Origin: Nematostella vectensis
Taxonomy: Eukaryota > Cnidaria > Anthozoa > Actiniaria > Edwardsiidae
Length of the DNA stretch: 60,000 nucleotides
Reading direction: 5' to 3'
NCBI RefSeq assembly: GCF_932526225.1
Contig: NC_064036.1
Coordinates: 1,242,001 to 1,302,000 of the forward strand
Position 1 is the first letter of the stretch; the number at the start of each line of letters is the position of its first letter. The notes under the pieces were generated by a model. It was given only the letters and a program-made list of their open reading frames with translations. It did no database searches and was not told where the DNA came from. The position numbers were made by a program, and so were the translations under genes. Below are positions 1 through 12,214 of this stretch, one piece after another.

Positions 1-256
1 ATTACGAATAACATTCCTTCGACAAAATGAGATTCAGCAGACCTAACACCTCCACTGGTAGCACAGATGGAAGGAGGGACACGAAAAGGTGATGGTTCTG
101 TCTTGGCGCCCCAATTTTTGACTACAGACCGAAGCACCCCAAACCTCAACCCTCAGAAAATCTTTCTGTTTACTCACAAGAAGCCTCAATTCTATGTCAA
201 CGCTTTTCAAATTAGAATATGTGAATTGTGTTCTCCGAAGAAATGTGACCGTGTAC

Positions 257-3200
257 CTTTCTCCTGGATAGTGAGAAGGGCTGTTCACATTGCTGACAAT
301 TCAAGGCTTCCTTGTCGTCAGTCCATTTCATTTCCTGCAATATAGACGGTAGCCTGCTTAGACAGGAAACGCTTTTCATTACAGATATTCACTAATGCGT
401 TACTTATAGTCACACAACGCTCAATAATACAGTACTTATATTCACACAACACTCACTAATGCATTACTTATAGTCGAACAACGCTGATCAATGCGTTACT
501 TATGTAGTAACGCACACCAATGTGTTACTTAGACACACAACACACACCAATGGGTCACTTATAGTCACATGAGGCTCACCAATGCGTTGCTTAAAGTCAC
601 GTAATGCTTTCCATTGCGTGACTGATAGTAACGCAACGCCCTTTACTCAGTGATAACATAAAGGCTACATCAAAACAGATTTTATGAAACAAGTATTGAC
701 CAGGCTACAAATAAAATGCAAAAATTGCAGGGCTCAACGCTTAATATGTACCTTCATTGTTAAGGTGACTTCTTTCATTTCTTCGACTTTCTGTTGCGAT
801 CTGAGAGAAGTGGACAACCAAACATGAGACATACCTATCACAGGCTCTGCGGATACTGATAGTGTCATGCGCACAGTACTCACGTGCTAAGATGGTATCC
901 CATTTCCACCAGCGCCTGTACACATTCAAAATGTTTCAATTTATTAAAATAGCATAATTAAGAGTATAAGTAATTTCCAATACTACAGAAAAAGATGCTG
1001 GTTATAGGATGAGAGCGCGCGAGTCCCACGTCATACAATGCATAATTTTTAAAGACATGTTATTCGCCTCGTTTGTGCGCCTAGAATCATAGAGGCCTCT
1101 ACATATATTGTGCTATCGTATAGCGCTGTATTAACTTATAGCAGTATGTTAAATCTTGAATATGGGGAGCCGATTAGTAATTGAGTAGTTTTAGTTCTTA
1201 TTAATTCTTCTCATCCAACTATTAAAGAAGGCCAATCATGCCGCCATTTTATGCTCCCGCTCAATGGCGAGTAACTCAAGAAATCCATTTCCATCTCTAA
1301 TTCAAGCGAGTAACCAAGATATTTTCAATCAAATAATATTGATCAAATAATAACGATATTATCGTCAAGATCATTTGTCGGCTTACATTCGTAGATTGTT
1401 ATTTTGAAGTTTTCTTTAAAGCAAATAAACCGCTGTATTTTAAATAATAAACAATAATACAGCAGTGGGTGATCGACATTCTTCAACCCATAACCTACCG
1501 TCTCCTGTTCTGCATTGACCTTTGCCAGAGCAGCGTTCTTCTCAAGAGTTGTTTGGTATTCCTGGAAGAAGAATAAATGAGTCTGAAATGAAACCACCAT
1601 CCTCAACAGGGTGAGAAATAGTATGAAGACCAAAACATCTAGGGGTGGGGGGGGGGGGGGGTAGTGGGGGTGGATGGGTTGCGAATTAGTATATTATATA
1701 TACTACTTTTTTATTTTCAGCAAGCGCGTGCAAGGAACTTCTAGTAAAGGAAGTGTATTACCTTTTCAGCGCCTACATGCGCTTGAGTGGAAGGATTTAC
1801 TAGATGAGGATGTGGCCTACCTTATTAAGCGGGTCCATGAGTTTGAATAAAACGGTCTCGCCCATACATTCCATTCGCTAAAGTTAAAAGATCTAATAGC
1901 AGAGAAAGTGTCCCATCTTTTCAGCGCAAACATGTGCTTGCAATAAAGGATCTACTAGTAATGGAAATGCTCTACCTTTTTAGCGTGTCCATGCATTTGG
2001 AATAAAGAAGGTGCCTTCCCTTTTTTAGCGCGTCCATATGCTTGCAATGAAGTATCTACAGTATAGTAATGAAATGTGCTCTACCTTTTTCAGCGCGTCC
2101 ATGCGCCTGAGTGACTGCTGCAAGGAACCAATTCTCTCCTTCTCCTTGTGAAGCTCCTCCTGTAAGTTGGTCCGCCACTCGCGCTCTATTTTAAGGTTTG
2201 TCTCCAGCGCTGATCTAAAAGAATAGACAAACAACAACATGAAGAATTCATTATCCTTGTTACCAACATATACATCTTCATCATTACCAGAAACGCCGTC
2301 GCCCCATTTCATCACCACCAATAATCACCAAAATCATCATCATCAAAAGACCATTATCATTAAAAGCTGCTGTCGCTGTCATTATCATCGTTATACACAA
2401 AACCACACAATCGTTATCAAGCATCAACGTTCCTAGCATCATTGTCGACTTCATCATACCTTTCACTTTGTGTGTCTGAGAGATTATTCTTGAATTCTTC
2501 TAACGTCTCCATCATTTGATCCTTTTCTGCCCCAACCACTTTTAGCCTGAAATCAGACGCACACATTATATAATTTTAACACACTAAAAACTAATATCAA
2601 CTCAGCCATTTTTAAGTAAGACCATTTACTAATCGTGCTCAATATCGCTACTGCTTTTGGTCTGTGAAAGTATGTACGTAAATCTATCAATGCTCGAGTT
2701 CACCTATTGTTGGTTAATTCGCATATTTTTCTTTGTTCGCCTGCTTGTTTTGGACAGAAAAATTCCTTCACTCACCGGTGTTCTAGCTCCTTGATCTGAT
2801 TGACAAAACGTGCGCAATTCTCCTCCAGTGCCGAACACTTTTCCATGTGCTGTCTGTTTGAGGACTCGCACGTCTGCAAATAAATACGAAGTCAACTTTA
2901 CATGGTTTGAGTAAATAATGGGGAAAGAGAAAAGTCAGTCAGCTAACACAATTGATGTACAGTAACCACACTGCCAACTAGAATAACCTGTATAAAATAT
3001 AGGAAAAAAAGAGAAAAAAAACAGGCGATAATAAATAAGAAGCAGGCAATATGAGGAGAGAAAAAAAGAAGAATGATAAAAGGGAATAAAAAGAAGTAAA
3101 AGAAAATAAGGAAAGGGTTAAAAATATTAAAAAGTGGAAAAAATAAAGAAAAGGATAATAAAAATGATGAGAACAAAGAGAACAAAATGACAAAGAAATA

Positions 3201-6200
3201 AAAGGAGAAAATAAAGTGTTGAAGCAAGAAGGAAATCAAGAAGAAAAAGACGAAAAAGACGAAAAAGAAAACAAATAAAGTTAAGGGAAAATAGATAAAT
3301 AATTAACTTAATTTCGATTTACAGAACATATTAATTAATTTTATTAACGCCAGGTCCCTGACCTGTAACTTGTTGTGCAGGTCGAGGTTGATCTTCTTGA
3401 TGTCGTCCAGTTGCCGCCTTAGTACGATCAGCGTGTCTTGCTTATCATGGATGTCCTTCTCCAGCAGACGCATGGCGACCTCACTCTCCTCCTTCATGGA
3501 GCGCATCATCTCCAGCTCTCTCTCAGTCTCCTGGAGTGGAATCAGTGATTTCAAGTCAACCTGACGGCTTACAGGGTCACAACGCCTTTGATACAGATCC
3601 AGATCTACTCCTTTTCTAAATGTACTGTAAGTTACTGATACAGGAGAAAGAAGTGTCATCTGAAAAAGAAAGTTAATCTACCTTTCTTAGCTGCATTTCG
3701 GTTTCCAGTTGCTTCTGCGCCACATCATACATCTCATTCAGTCCCTCCCTGGAAATCCACAAACACATGATCAACCCCTTATTAGGAATTAGAAGTGAAT
3801 CACGATAAGCGCATTGTTGTTGTCTTTAGGGGGATGATTTGGCATACACGTACCATATTGAGCCATATTTGGCCTTTTTCTAGACCTCTTTATTGACTCA
3901 GCCCGACCTAAAGAAGTATTTTAATATATTTTTGTCCAACCCTTTAAACACGAACCTTATTTGCCTAGTGTAGAACGCACAAATGGTTACTATGTCTGGT
4001 TACAATAGCTGCAGGGATAGGCCTGTGTGTGCATGTTCTGAGAACTAATCACAATTTAGAGTTTTATATTACCATGTCTGATAGGAAAATGAATACAGTA
4101 CATTGATACTAAAGTATGGTATCAACATTCAATATCCTATATTGAAAACTATGTAGGCCGCCATGATCATAGGTAATTTCTTTAATCATTATTATATTAT
4201 CACCTGGATTTCTGATAGGTCTCCCTCTCCACGCTGATATCTGCTTGAGCAAGCTGCAAATGGAAGAACAATCAATTTTATATCCATTGTCTTCATAAAG
4301 TCTTAGAGGTTTATGGCAATCACATGTCACATTATCCAATCACCTGGATCTTCTTCGCACTAAGTTCATTCATTGCTTCATTTTCAGATTTCAGTCTGTC
4401 TCTTTCTTCTGTCATTGCTTTTAAAGCTTTCTCTTGAGCAGACAACTGAAATAAGACACTTTGTAATTAGGTTGTTCTTTTTCACTGCCTCTAGCTCCAA
4501 GCATACTGCACCTTAATATTAAGTTCCTCATGGGTAATCTGCAGGCTCTTCATCTTGTTTTGAACTTCAGCCAAAGAAGTGCTGGAATGGAGAAAAAAGT
4601 ATAATATTATTCAATGTACATTTGATGGGTTTGGTACAAATATAAATATGTCCTTTTTCAAAATTCGAGTTTAGCTGCTAAAAATGCAGCAGAAATTAGA
4701 GATTGCTGTTAATAACTATAAACTATTCGAAAAGAGTAACTTTCACGTGTATGGAATAAAAGTGCACAAAAACGTGATATAGTAACAAAGCCAAGATTTG
4801 TCCACAGGGAAAAGCTAAGTTATTGCTTGAAACTAATCTTATCAATACAAGCTCACTGTGCCTTGTATCTGATACACACGCAGCATGAATATACAGTATA
4901 GCATGTCTGCTTTCTGCCATCCTCAGGGACCCAGGCCATCAAGGTCAGTGTTCCACCTTATTCTCGCACCTTGATACTCTGACCTCAACACCCTGGGTTC
5001 CTGAGGATTGCTTTCTGCTTTTGGGCTACTTCTAGGAGATGTATGCAACAGATATACTGTACCATAATATTACCAGTTAACTGACAGAGTTCAGATTTTC
5101 AGGGAAATAAATAACTAAAAATTATTGATTATTCTTGTTGATTTATGTTCACTTCAAATATATAGTACATCTCAAAGCTTCCATTTTGTAGTATACTGTA
5201 TAGCTATTTAAAGTGACCCCAATCCCAGGGCTAAACAAAATATCCCCGATCCACAAATTGTGTGAAGTGAGACATACACTGTGGAAGGGTGGACCTTTGT
5301 TATGTACTGGATGTTATAAAATGTTCTGCTAAAATGCACTTAGTATTAGCTGCAGCATACAGATGCAACAAATAACACAACCTTAAACTCTTGTTAACTT
5401 CTTCAAGATATGTCTTCTGGTCTATCAGCACGGTCCAGTCAGTCTTACTTCCTGTATCTGACCTGCAAGTTTTATTTGGTATCAATGAAACATTTTTTTT
5501 TTTTCAAAAATTTGATGGTCATTAAAATAAACAGAAAAGATAAAACATACTGTAAGGGAAACTAATAACTTACTTTTTTCCATCCTCTTCTGATTTTTCT
5601 AAATAGTTTCCATCTTTGAGGTAAAGACTGAGATCTAGCACAGAAGACTGCAGATAAACACACAAGAAATAACCCTTTAATTAAAATACCTGATAAAAGA
5701 GGCCTTAATTGATCACAAAGGAAATCACATTAAAAGCAGACTATGCTTACTGAGTATCAAGACATAACATAACAGTACAAGGTTTATTCGAACATACACC
5801 TATATAAAAAATTTTGTCTGTGCAGATGGCAAATGGCAAATGTAAATTATGGCAGTTCTTACAACCAAAAGGAGCCATAGACCAAATATATTTCTCACAA
5901 ATGCAAAACAAATAAAATAATAAGTATAAATTGAAGGATTATCTATTAGTTAACAGTCATTACTGTAATTTATGGTCCTGGCATCACAGGAATTTATCTA
6001 TCACCTTTATTTTAATGAATAAGTACTTAGCACCCATAAGCACCATGTATCTGTACTTACCCATGTATCAAGATTGTCTCCTTTGAGGTCAAAGTTACAG
6101 TCGATGACATTGATGCCAACAAGAAGACCAGAAATGACAATTCCTTCATCCTGCATCAGTAAGGCATGGCTCTCATACCATTCCCTAGCAGAACAAGGGC

Positions 6201-9200
6201 ACAAATCAATGTTGAATACTACAATAGTAAGACAATAAAATGACAAAAGTATGAACATGCAGCAGGCCAGCAATGACAATCCTTTTAGACTGCATCAGTA
6301 AGCCATGGCTCTCATACCAATTGCAGTGGTGAAAGGGTGTAAATGAATTAACTATTTGACGATATGAGACGATACAGAAGAATATTATGTAGGCCAGAAA
6401 TGACAGCTCCCCTTCGTCCTTCATCAATAAGGCATGGCACTCATATTGACCCATAGCAGTGAAAGAGAGATTAAAAAAGCTATTCTAATGATAGGACAGA
6501 AGCAACAACAAGAAAAGCAGCAGCTTAACATCAGATGGATAGATAGTTTATTAAAATTATAGATTTATTAAAATCTTTACATTGCAGCCTACTAAGGCTG
6601 AATTGCGTAAATATACAATTGTAAAATACTAAAATAATAATATAGTAAAAAATATATATATGATCGAAATTGATAAAAACTTATTTACAAATATAGAGAA
6701 TAGATAAAAGGTTTAAAAGCTACTTATTTACTTGACATTGAAGGTATAACAGTGCTGCTGAAACGCTTGGTTTTAATGGCTGGACGATTAAAAAGACGTT
6801 TGTTTCTAATGTTGTAACGATGAATTTGTCTAGGTGGCAAAAGATGGTGTAGTTTGTGGTCTACATCTGTGGTCTGCTTGTCACACAAAGCCTTGCGCCT
6901 ATCATATAGTGAGCATATACCATAATTAACACATATGTCGCGGTAGGGCATCGCTGGCGATGCAATGGAGAGCGCACGTTTCTGAATGTGTTCTAGGTCT
7001 TCTTTAACATATGCCGGGATTGCGTGATGGAATAAAGGCGCGCAATACTCTAAAATAGGTCTTACACAGGTATTATAAAATCCAATGATATCGGATACTG
7101 GAACTCTAGCGTGCTTAAGCAAAACAAGAAAGCGCTTATTGGCCTTCTTTATAGCGTAATTAATGTGGGAGTTCCATTGTAAGTTGTTTGAGATTGTTAC
7201 ACCAAGGATTTTTGCATGATCGACCCGTTCAAGTTCTATGGTATTAATAGAGAGAGGAGCAAACTGATGCTCTACTCTCTTGAAATCGATCACCATTTCT
7301 TTACACTTATCTGAGTTCAGTTGTAATTTGTTGCGAGTCGACCATAGCTCTACCGAGGATACAGCGTCTTGGATGCTACTAAAGCAACTTCGGCTAGAGT
7401 GGTGTCGTAGACATATTTCCAAGACTGAGCCCCAGGTGGATGAAGGTCATTGATCATAAGAAGAAAGAGCCAGGGCCCTAGCTTGGTTCCTTGGGGGTAC
7501 CCTAGAAGGGACATGGCCCCACTCCAAGAAACAATCATGTGACAACTTCACTCGTTGGCGTCTGTTGGGTAGAAAGTCACCCACACAGCAGGCAACACTG
7601 CTAGGGATGTTGAGGGAGAGTATCTTTTTGACCAGAAGCTGGTGATCAATCAGATCAAATGTTTCCTATAATCCAGGAGAACCACACGCACAGCAGAACC
7701 AGTCCTATCAGTGACCTCTGCGTAGGTGTGCAGCATGGAGATTAGCGCCTGCGCAGTTGACGATTTGGGGATGGCCCCAAATTGGTGAGGGTCAATTATT
7801 TCAGGGACTGCGGGGCCAACATGATTGCGTACAACAAAGTCCTCAGCTAACTTTGACAGTGCAGGAGTCAGTGAGATGGGCCTAATGTGTTTGGTGAAGA
7901 TCGTAACAGGTTTCACCTTGGGTAGGGGTGTGACGTCCGCGTCCTTCCAGGAAGGTGGAAGCTTCTGCTCGGCGAATGAACTGTTGAGAATGGCGCAAAC
8001 AGGATCAGCGAGAAAGTCAGCATAATTTTGGAGAACCCAGTTTGGCAGCCCATCAGGACCTGAAGCTTTGCGAGGATTAAGTGATAGCAAAGCAGAGCAG
8101 ACGTCCGATTTATCGAGACGAATGGCTTCAGCGTCATCATCGGTAGGTGGGAGGCCGTCCAGCGTAGTGGATTCTTGCATGGGCTCGAGCAAGGCGCCGT
8201 TGATCAAATTCGTGATGTCTTCCCTTGATTTTTTTTGCCTTAGAGGTGGTCGATGTGAAGTTGAGACCAAATGTCATCACTTCCCGCCGCCTGAGTCATC
8301 CCAGCAATCTTCTTAACCTTGTTCCACCAATGACTTGGTTTAGTGTTCTTAAGATTAGTGACCTTTGAGGCATAGAACCTGGAGCGACATAGTTTACGTT
8401 CACGGTTTACGACATTGCGTAGGCGCCGAAACTGTTCATGGTCACCTTCGGCGAAAGCCTTCTGACGCAGTTTGATAAGGTGTTTAAACTCAGCGGTAAT
8501 CCAGGGAGGATCATTGATGTGTAGTCGGATGCTCTTAACCGGCATGATATTGTCTAAACCTACTTTGATAAGGTCGAGCAATACTTGCAGCTTACGCTCA
8601 CAGCCATGAATGGAATTAAGAATGGACCAATCGACAGAGTGGAAATATCGACCCAGTTCCTGTCTGCGACTTGGCCAGGTATTACGCTTGGAGTGCGGCA
8701 GCTAGTGGTATTCCTCACAGATCTCTTAGTTGACTGTATCAGAACCACTAATTGGTCCGACAGGCCAAAAGGTGGGAAAGTCTTCACTTGGTCCTTGTCA
8801 TATGATTGTGACATGTTAGTTATGATGAGGTCTAGTGTCCGTTCGCCTCTGGTTGGTACTTTAACGAGTTGCTTCAACTTGAATTGCGCCGTAAGATGAC
8901 TGATGTTTAGGCGGTTGAAATAACCTGACAGCAAAGTACCACAGCCTGGGTACGGTCCCTCGATGGTAGTGAGTGAAGTGGTCAGATATTCCAGCATCGC
9001 CTCGTCGCTGGCGCCGACTGGGTGATAAGTATGGTACACTGTTCCAGATATAATACAAGGGAATCCCCTTGGGAGTCAGGCGGGTCTGAGGTAAGCCAAT
9101 AGAACGGTAACCTGTGGATGATATAACTCGGTGAGGGCTTTGAACTTAATTGAGTTATGTATGTAAAGTCCGACTCCACCATGAATACCTGACGTTCGGT

Positions 9201-12200
9201 TCTTCAGTAACAGGTTATATCCAGAAATGTGGAGATGATGTTCGCTCATATAGTCATAGATCCAAGTTTCGGACAGTGAGATCAAGTCCGGCTTCTAATC
9301 GTTCACAAAGCACCTCAGCTCGTCTATTTTAGGAGACAAGGACATCATGTTGGCCAACGCTACGGAAGGGACAAATATATATATTCGGGTGGACGGCCTT
9401 GGGGGCTCGACGAACGCAGGACAGGTTGCGTGACGGAGGAAACGAGCGTGACGAACTTGAAATGCAAATTGGACGGCTTAAAAGTTCGACAGATCAAATA
9501 TTTAATGAGTCAGAGAGTCAAATACTTAAAGTAGCTTTCAGAAATGAAGATTTTGGTGGAGCAAGCTCTACACGTGTGCAGCCGCAAGGAGCGAACAATT
9601 CAAGGAACATCAACACTTTCACTGTATGGTGCATGGATATGTGCTTAAGAAAATCTAAACTGGTCAAGGTCAAATGCTTCCACTGAATACAGTTGGACAT
9701 TTGTTGGTATAAGGGTATCTTCTGTTGCTGTAATGAGACATAAGAGAGGTACTGTACGTTATTACATTAAGTCATACTGTAATAAGACAAGAGAGAGCTA
9801 CTGTACGTTATTACATTAAGTCATACTGTAATAAGACAAGAGAGAGCTACTGTACGTTATTACATTAAGTCATACTGTAATAAGACAAGAGAGAGCTACT
9901 GTACATTATTACATTAAGTCATACTGTAATAAGACAAGAGAGAGCTACTGTACGTTATTACATTAAGTCATACTGTAATAAGACAAGAGAGAGCTACTGT
10001 ACGTTATTACATTAAGTCATACTGTAATAAGACAAGAGAGAGCTACTGTACGTTATTACATTAAGTCATACTGTAATAAGACAAGAGAGAGCTACTGTAC
10101 GTTATTACATTAAGTCATACTGTAATAAGACAAGAGAGAGCTACTGTAAGTTATTACATTAAGTCATACTGTAATAAGACAAGATAGAGCTACTGTAAGT
10201 TATTACGTTAAGTTACACCTAGATCAGACTAATGCTACATATGTACTTACACATTGTCTTAACACATTAAAAAAACACTCACGCCATTGCAGCTTTGTTT
10301 TCCACAATAATCCTGATGTAATCTGCTAGTTTCTTCTGCATCAATGCAAGTCGTGTCCATGCCCTCCCTTTGCCATGGCTGGTTCTACATAGCAAAGATC
10401 AAACACTGATTCAAACATTTATCAACAGGCTCCAATATACATTCTGTCAATAATATTTTTTTAGTTCAGTACAGAATCGTACTAAGGAAAGGATTTGGGA
10501 AGAATCAAGATTGGTTACTGTAGGATGGAAGTGGAAGAAAAAGAGAAAACAAAATTGAAAATTTTGCAGACAAAGCTTTATCTTGCTAGTACCGATTTGG
10601 CTAGAATAGAAAATAACATGTGCTGAGCTTGTGTCACCACGAGAAATAACAGCAAGAAAGCAAATTCAAATAGAGAGAGGTGTATGGAAAGTGTAGGGAT
10701 TTTTTAAAAAAAACCTTCTCTTTCTTTTCTTGTTTAGTCTGCCATTTTAGTTTCTTCTCACTGTTTTTTTCATTGTACGAAATTTTCATTAGAGAGATCA
10801 TTGCCTGAATTAGAGAGCTGTCAGTGTTTTGAGATCTAATATACCTATTTAACAAAACGTTGTCACTGCAAATGGCCAATGGCCAATGGTAAATAGCTTA
10901 TGGTTATTAATTATTTGTTAACTTAAAGGTGTTAAATAAGGCCCAGTAATGTCAGAGGCAAGCATTGGTAACCTTTATTGGATAATTGTTTTGATTTATC
11001 AATATTCTTCGAGACGCATGGTTACTTTCGGTCGTAGAACTGCCATTTGCCAATCGCCATTTGCACTGATAACCTTTATTGAAATAGGTGTAACTACTTA
11101 CTTAATACTTGGCAAGTTTCGCACACTGTTTGTAATTTCATCAGATTCATGTGCGATTTTCTCAAGGGCCTCTAGTGCTGCCCAATAGTCTCTCCGTTGA
11201 CCAAGGAGATTGCGCTTCACTGAGGAAAGAGATTAATGGTTATTTAGAAGATGAACTGTTGTATGTTGCGTGCCACTTGCACCATGAAATCACATGACTT
11301 TTGGAATGGCCAATTCAAGCCAAAATAAGCGCATCATAGATAGTGATGAACTATCTATGATGAAAAGAAAACTGAACTGAAAAGATAAACTTGATCAATG
11401 AAAATAAGCCCTTTATGATAGACAGACTGCTAAAAGCTGAGTGCACACAAGTCTCCCACCCAAAAAGTAACATTACCTGTTAGTGCATGAAATCTATTCA
11501 TAACTGATAAAAAAGACATAAAATTGTTTCTTTTCCAAGCCCATTCCTGAGTCAGTGACACAATCCTTCAATCCATAATGAAAAAAATATGAGAAAACAA
11601 AATCATAAGCAAATGAAAATTAGTTGATTTGAGTAGCTGGAAAATAAACGAATGGTCACCAACTGAATTGACATTAGGGAAATTTGCAATTAGAATTTCT
11701 AGCTAGGATTTTCTGAGAAGGGTAGGAGAAAGCTGTAATTACATGCAAAACTCTGAAAGAAAGTAATAACACATTGTAATAAGAAAAAAAAACACTACAC
11801 AATCCCCACAGCAGCTAAGTAATCTTATAGTATTAACTAGTAAGTAAGTACTTAGTAATATCCAGACAATTAAGTCAACCACTATCACTTCAACAAACAA
11901 CTTTAAACGCTGGACAGTACATATCTGTTATATAGACGCTTACATTTGAGGCCATGTCGCAGGATGTTTTCGATAATAACAAAGAACTGTTGGAAAGGTT
12001 CGTGTTCTTCGCCTATCACTTTGCCAACTTCTAGGGCAGATTCAATCAAAGTTTTAATACAAAGCTTGGCAATGTTTAGCAGATTTAGCCTCTCAGTCTT
12101 CCAGTGTGACTCTCTCTTGGTCATGGTACTGTTGGAATAGGTCCGTGAGCGGGTAAAGAGCTTGTTGTTGGAGTTTTCAGGAGAATCGTCTTCTTCCGTC

Positions 12201-12214
12201 CCCGCGGTCGCCAT
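257..12214 (-). CDS. RUFY-family protein (RUN, coiled coil, FYVE), 17 exons, 3' end outside window
   Basis: Exons: 11944-12214, 11102-11219, 10283-10384, 6061-6184, 5574-5647, 5382-5462, 4512-4581, 4344-4445, 4204-4253, 3682-3748, 3363-3530, 2776-2873, 2460-2546, 2085-2214, 1499-1561, 752-790, 257-334. They total 1722 nt, 574 codons, in phase throughout. Residues about 60-215 form a RUN domain, with RUFY-typical strings such as [35 protein letters not shown] and [14 protein letters not shown]. Residues about 230-545 are coiled coil ([35 protein letters not shown]). The last visible exon, [15 protein letters not shown], is the first Cys pair and basic patch of a FYVE zinc finger; the rest lies beyond position 1. 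RUFY proteins bind small GTPases through RUN and PI3P membranes through FYVE, acting in endosome and lysosome transport. The start ATG at 12214 was chosen because it directly precedes the conserved N-terminus; an in-frame ATG at 12310 would add 32 residues. The exon 6 donor (AAG|GTTGTG) is weak. RUFY1, 2 and 3 cannot be told apart here. Confidence 0.9.
381..645. repeat. Degenerate tandem repeat, about 35-bp unit, about 7 copies
   Basis: The core TGCGTTACTTATAGTCAC recurs with 10-30 per cent divergence and spacing of about 30-36 bp. It lies in the RUFY intron between exons 16 and 17. Confidence 0.65.
1224..1430 (+). repeat. Dispersed repeat copy A (shared with 34738-34910 and 33548-33640)
   Basis: The core CGCCATTTTATGCTCCCGCT, then GAGTAACTCAAG and AACCAAGATATTTTC, recurs in the oxidase gene at 34738-34910 in the same orientation. 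A shorter inverted copy lies at 33548-33640. Similarity to copy B continues into CATTCGTAGATTGTTATT. This is an unnamed interspersed element without a coding frame, here in RUFY intron 15. Confidence 0.7.
1748..2058 (-). repeat. About five degenerate copies of the RUFY exon 14 3' end plus its donor site
   Basis: Downstream of exon 14, copies at about 2010-2058, 1966-2006, 1905-1955, 1815-1860 and 1748-1812 repeat the sequence spanning the end of exon 14 (CGCATGGACGCGCTGAAAAA) and its GGTAG donor. Copies differ by substitutions and spacing; several keep an AAG|GTA-like donor. The authentic junction is at 2085/2084. Confidence 0.75.
4909..5018. mobile_element. Small foldback element with candidate 9-bp target duplication
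   Basis: An imperfect inverted repeat (CCTCAGGGACCCAGG at 4921, CCTGGGTTCCTGAGG near 5008) encloses about 60 bp. It is flanked by GCTTTCTGC at 4909-4917 and again at 5010-5018. It lies in RUFY intron 6 and encodes nothing. Confidence 0.55.
5793..5960. mobile_element. Degenerate copy of the TA-flanked MITE family
   Basis: The sequence begins ACACCTATATAAAAA and continues with GATGGCAAATGGCAAATG, then ACAACCAAAAGGAGCCAT. This follows the same order of blocks as the better copy at 27649-27904 (ACACCTATTTCAA, GAATGGCAAATGGCG, ACGACCGAAAGTAACCAT). The right end has decayed. It lies in RUFY intron 4. Confidence 0.55.
6206..6454 (-). pseudogene. Two decayed tandem copies of RUFY exon 4 in intron 3
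   Basis: Upstream of real exon 4 (6061-6184) on the minus strand are two partial copies. One at about 6263-6326 reads [20 protein letters not shown]. One at about 6395-6454 reads [12 protein letters not shown] with a frameshift before FLAY. Compare authentic [20 protein letters not shown]. Neither copy keeps the whole exon or a proper donor. The spacing of about 130-140 bp suggests unequal tandem duplication of the exon with flanking intron. Confidence 0.8.
6535..9430 (-). mobile_element. Degenerate non-LTR retrotransposon (L2/CR1-like, Jockey superfamily), endonuclease and reverse transcriptase
   Basis: It is inserted in RUFY intron 3, in the same direction as the gene. The endonuclease part lies at about 8560-9360 ([28 protein letters not shown]). 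The reverse transcriptase part lies at about 6724-8270 ([51 protein letters not shown]). The frame is broken into at least six pieces by frameshifts and stops, including an in-frame stop in the N-terminal endonuclease at about 9297. Active-site positions have also decayed: the catalytic YxDD box reads KYVYDTT, the endonuclease GDFN motif reads SGYFN, and SDH reads SDQ. It is therefore inactive. The 5' part and any ORF1 are truncated or unrecognised, and the 5' limit is approximate. The 3' end is A/T-rich at about 6535-6560. Confidence 0.88.
9727..10213. repeat. 49-bp minisatellite, about 10 copies, with acceptor-like minus strand
   Basis: Highly uniform 49-bp units (core TACATTAAGTCATACTGTAA) lie in RUFY intron 3. 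Read in the gene's direction, each unit contains a pyrimidine tract ending CTTGTCTTATTACAG, which looks like a 3' splice site. The edges are more diverged. Confidence 0.95.
10842..11090. mobile_element. MITE copy (TA target duplication), inserted next to RUFY exon 2
   Basis: Terminal inverted repeats are related to CACCTATTTCAATAAAGGTT. The interior has the paired blocks AATGGCCAATGGCC and GCCATTTGCCAATCGCCATT. TA flanks both ends (10840-10841 and 11091-11092). The element begins about 10 nt into the intron after exon 2 (donor at 11101). It is homologous, in inverted orientation, to 27649-27904. Confidence 0.75.

Noticed and set aside
1640-1672. Poly-G tracts (also 16146, 19878, 23023, 59300 on the C strand)
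   Set aside because: Simple homopolymer runs common in intron sequence. Possible assembly noise, and no structure beyond the run.
2943-3239. 98-codon Phe/Leu-rich minus-strand frame
   Set aside because: Reverse of a purine-rich low-complexity stretch (GAAAAAG words) within a RUFY intron. No conserved features.
6724-7422. Functional reverse transcriptase gene
   Set aside because: Several frameshifts, and the catalytic aspartate box is altered. It is a dead element copy.
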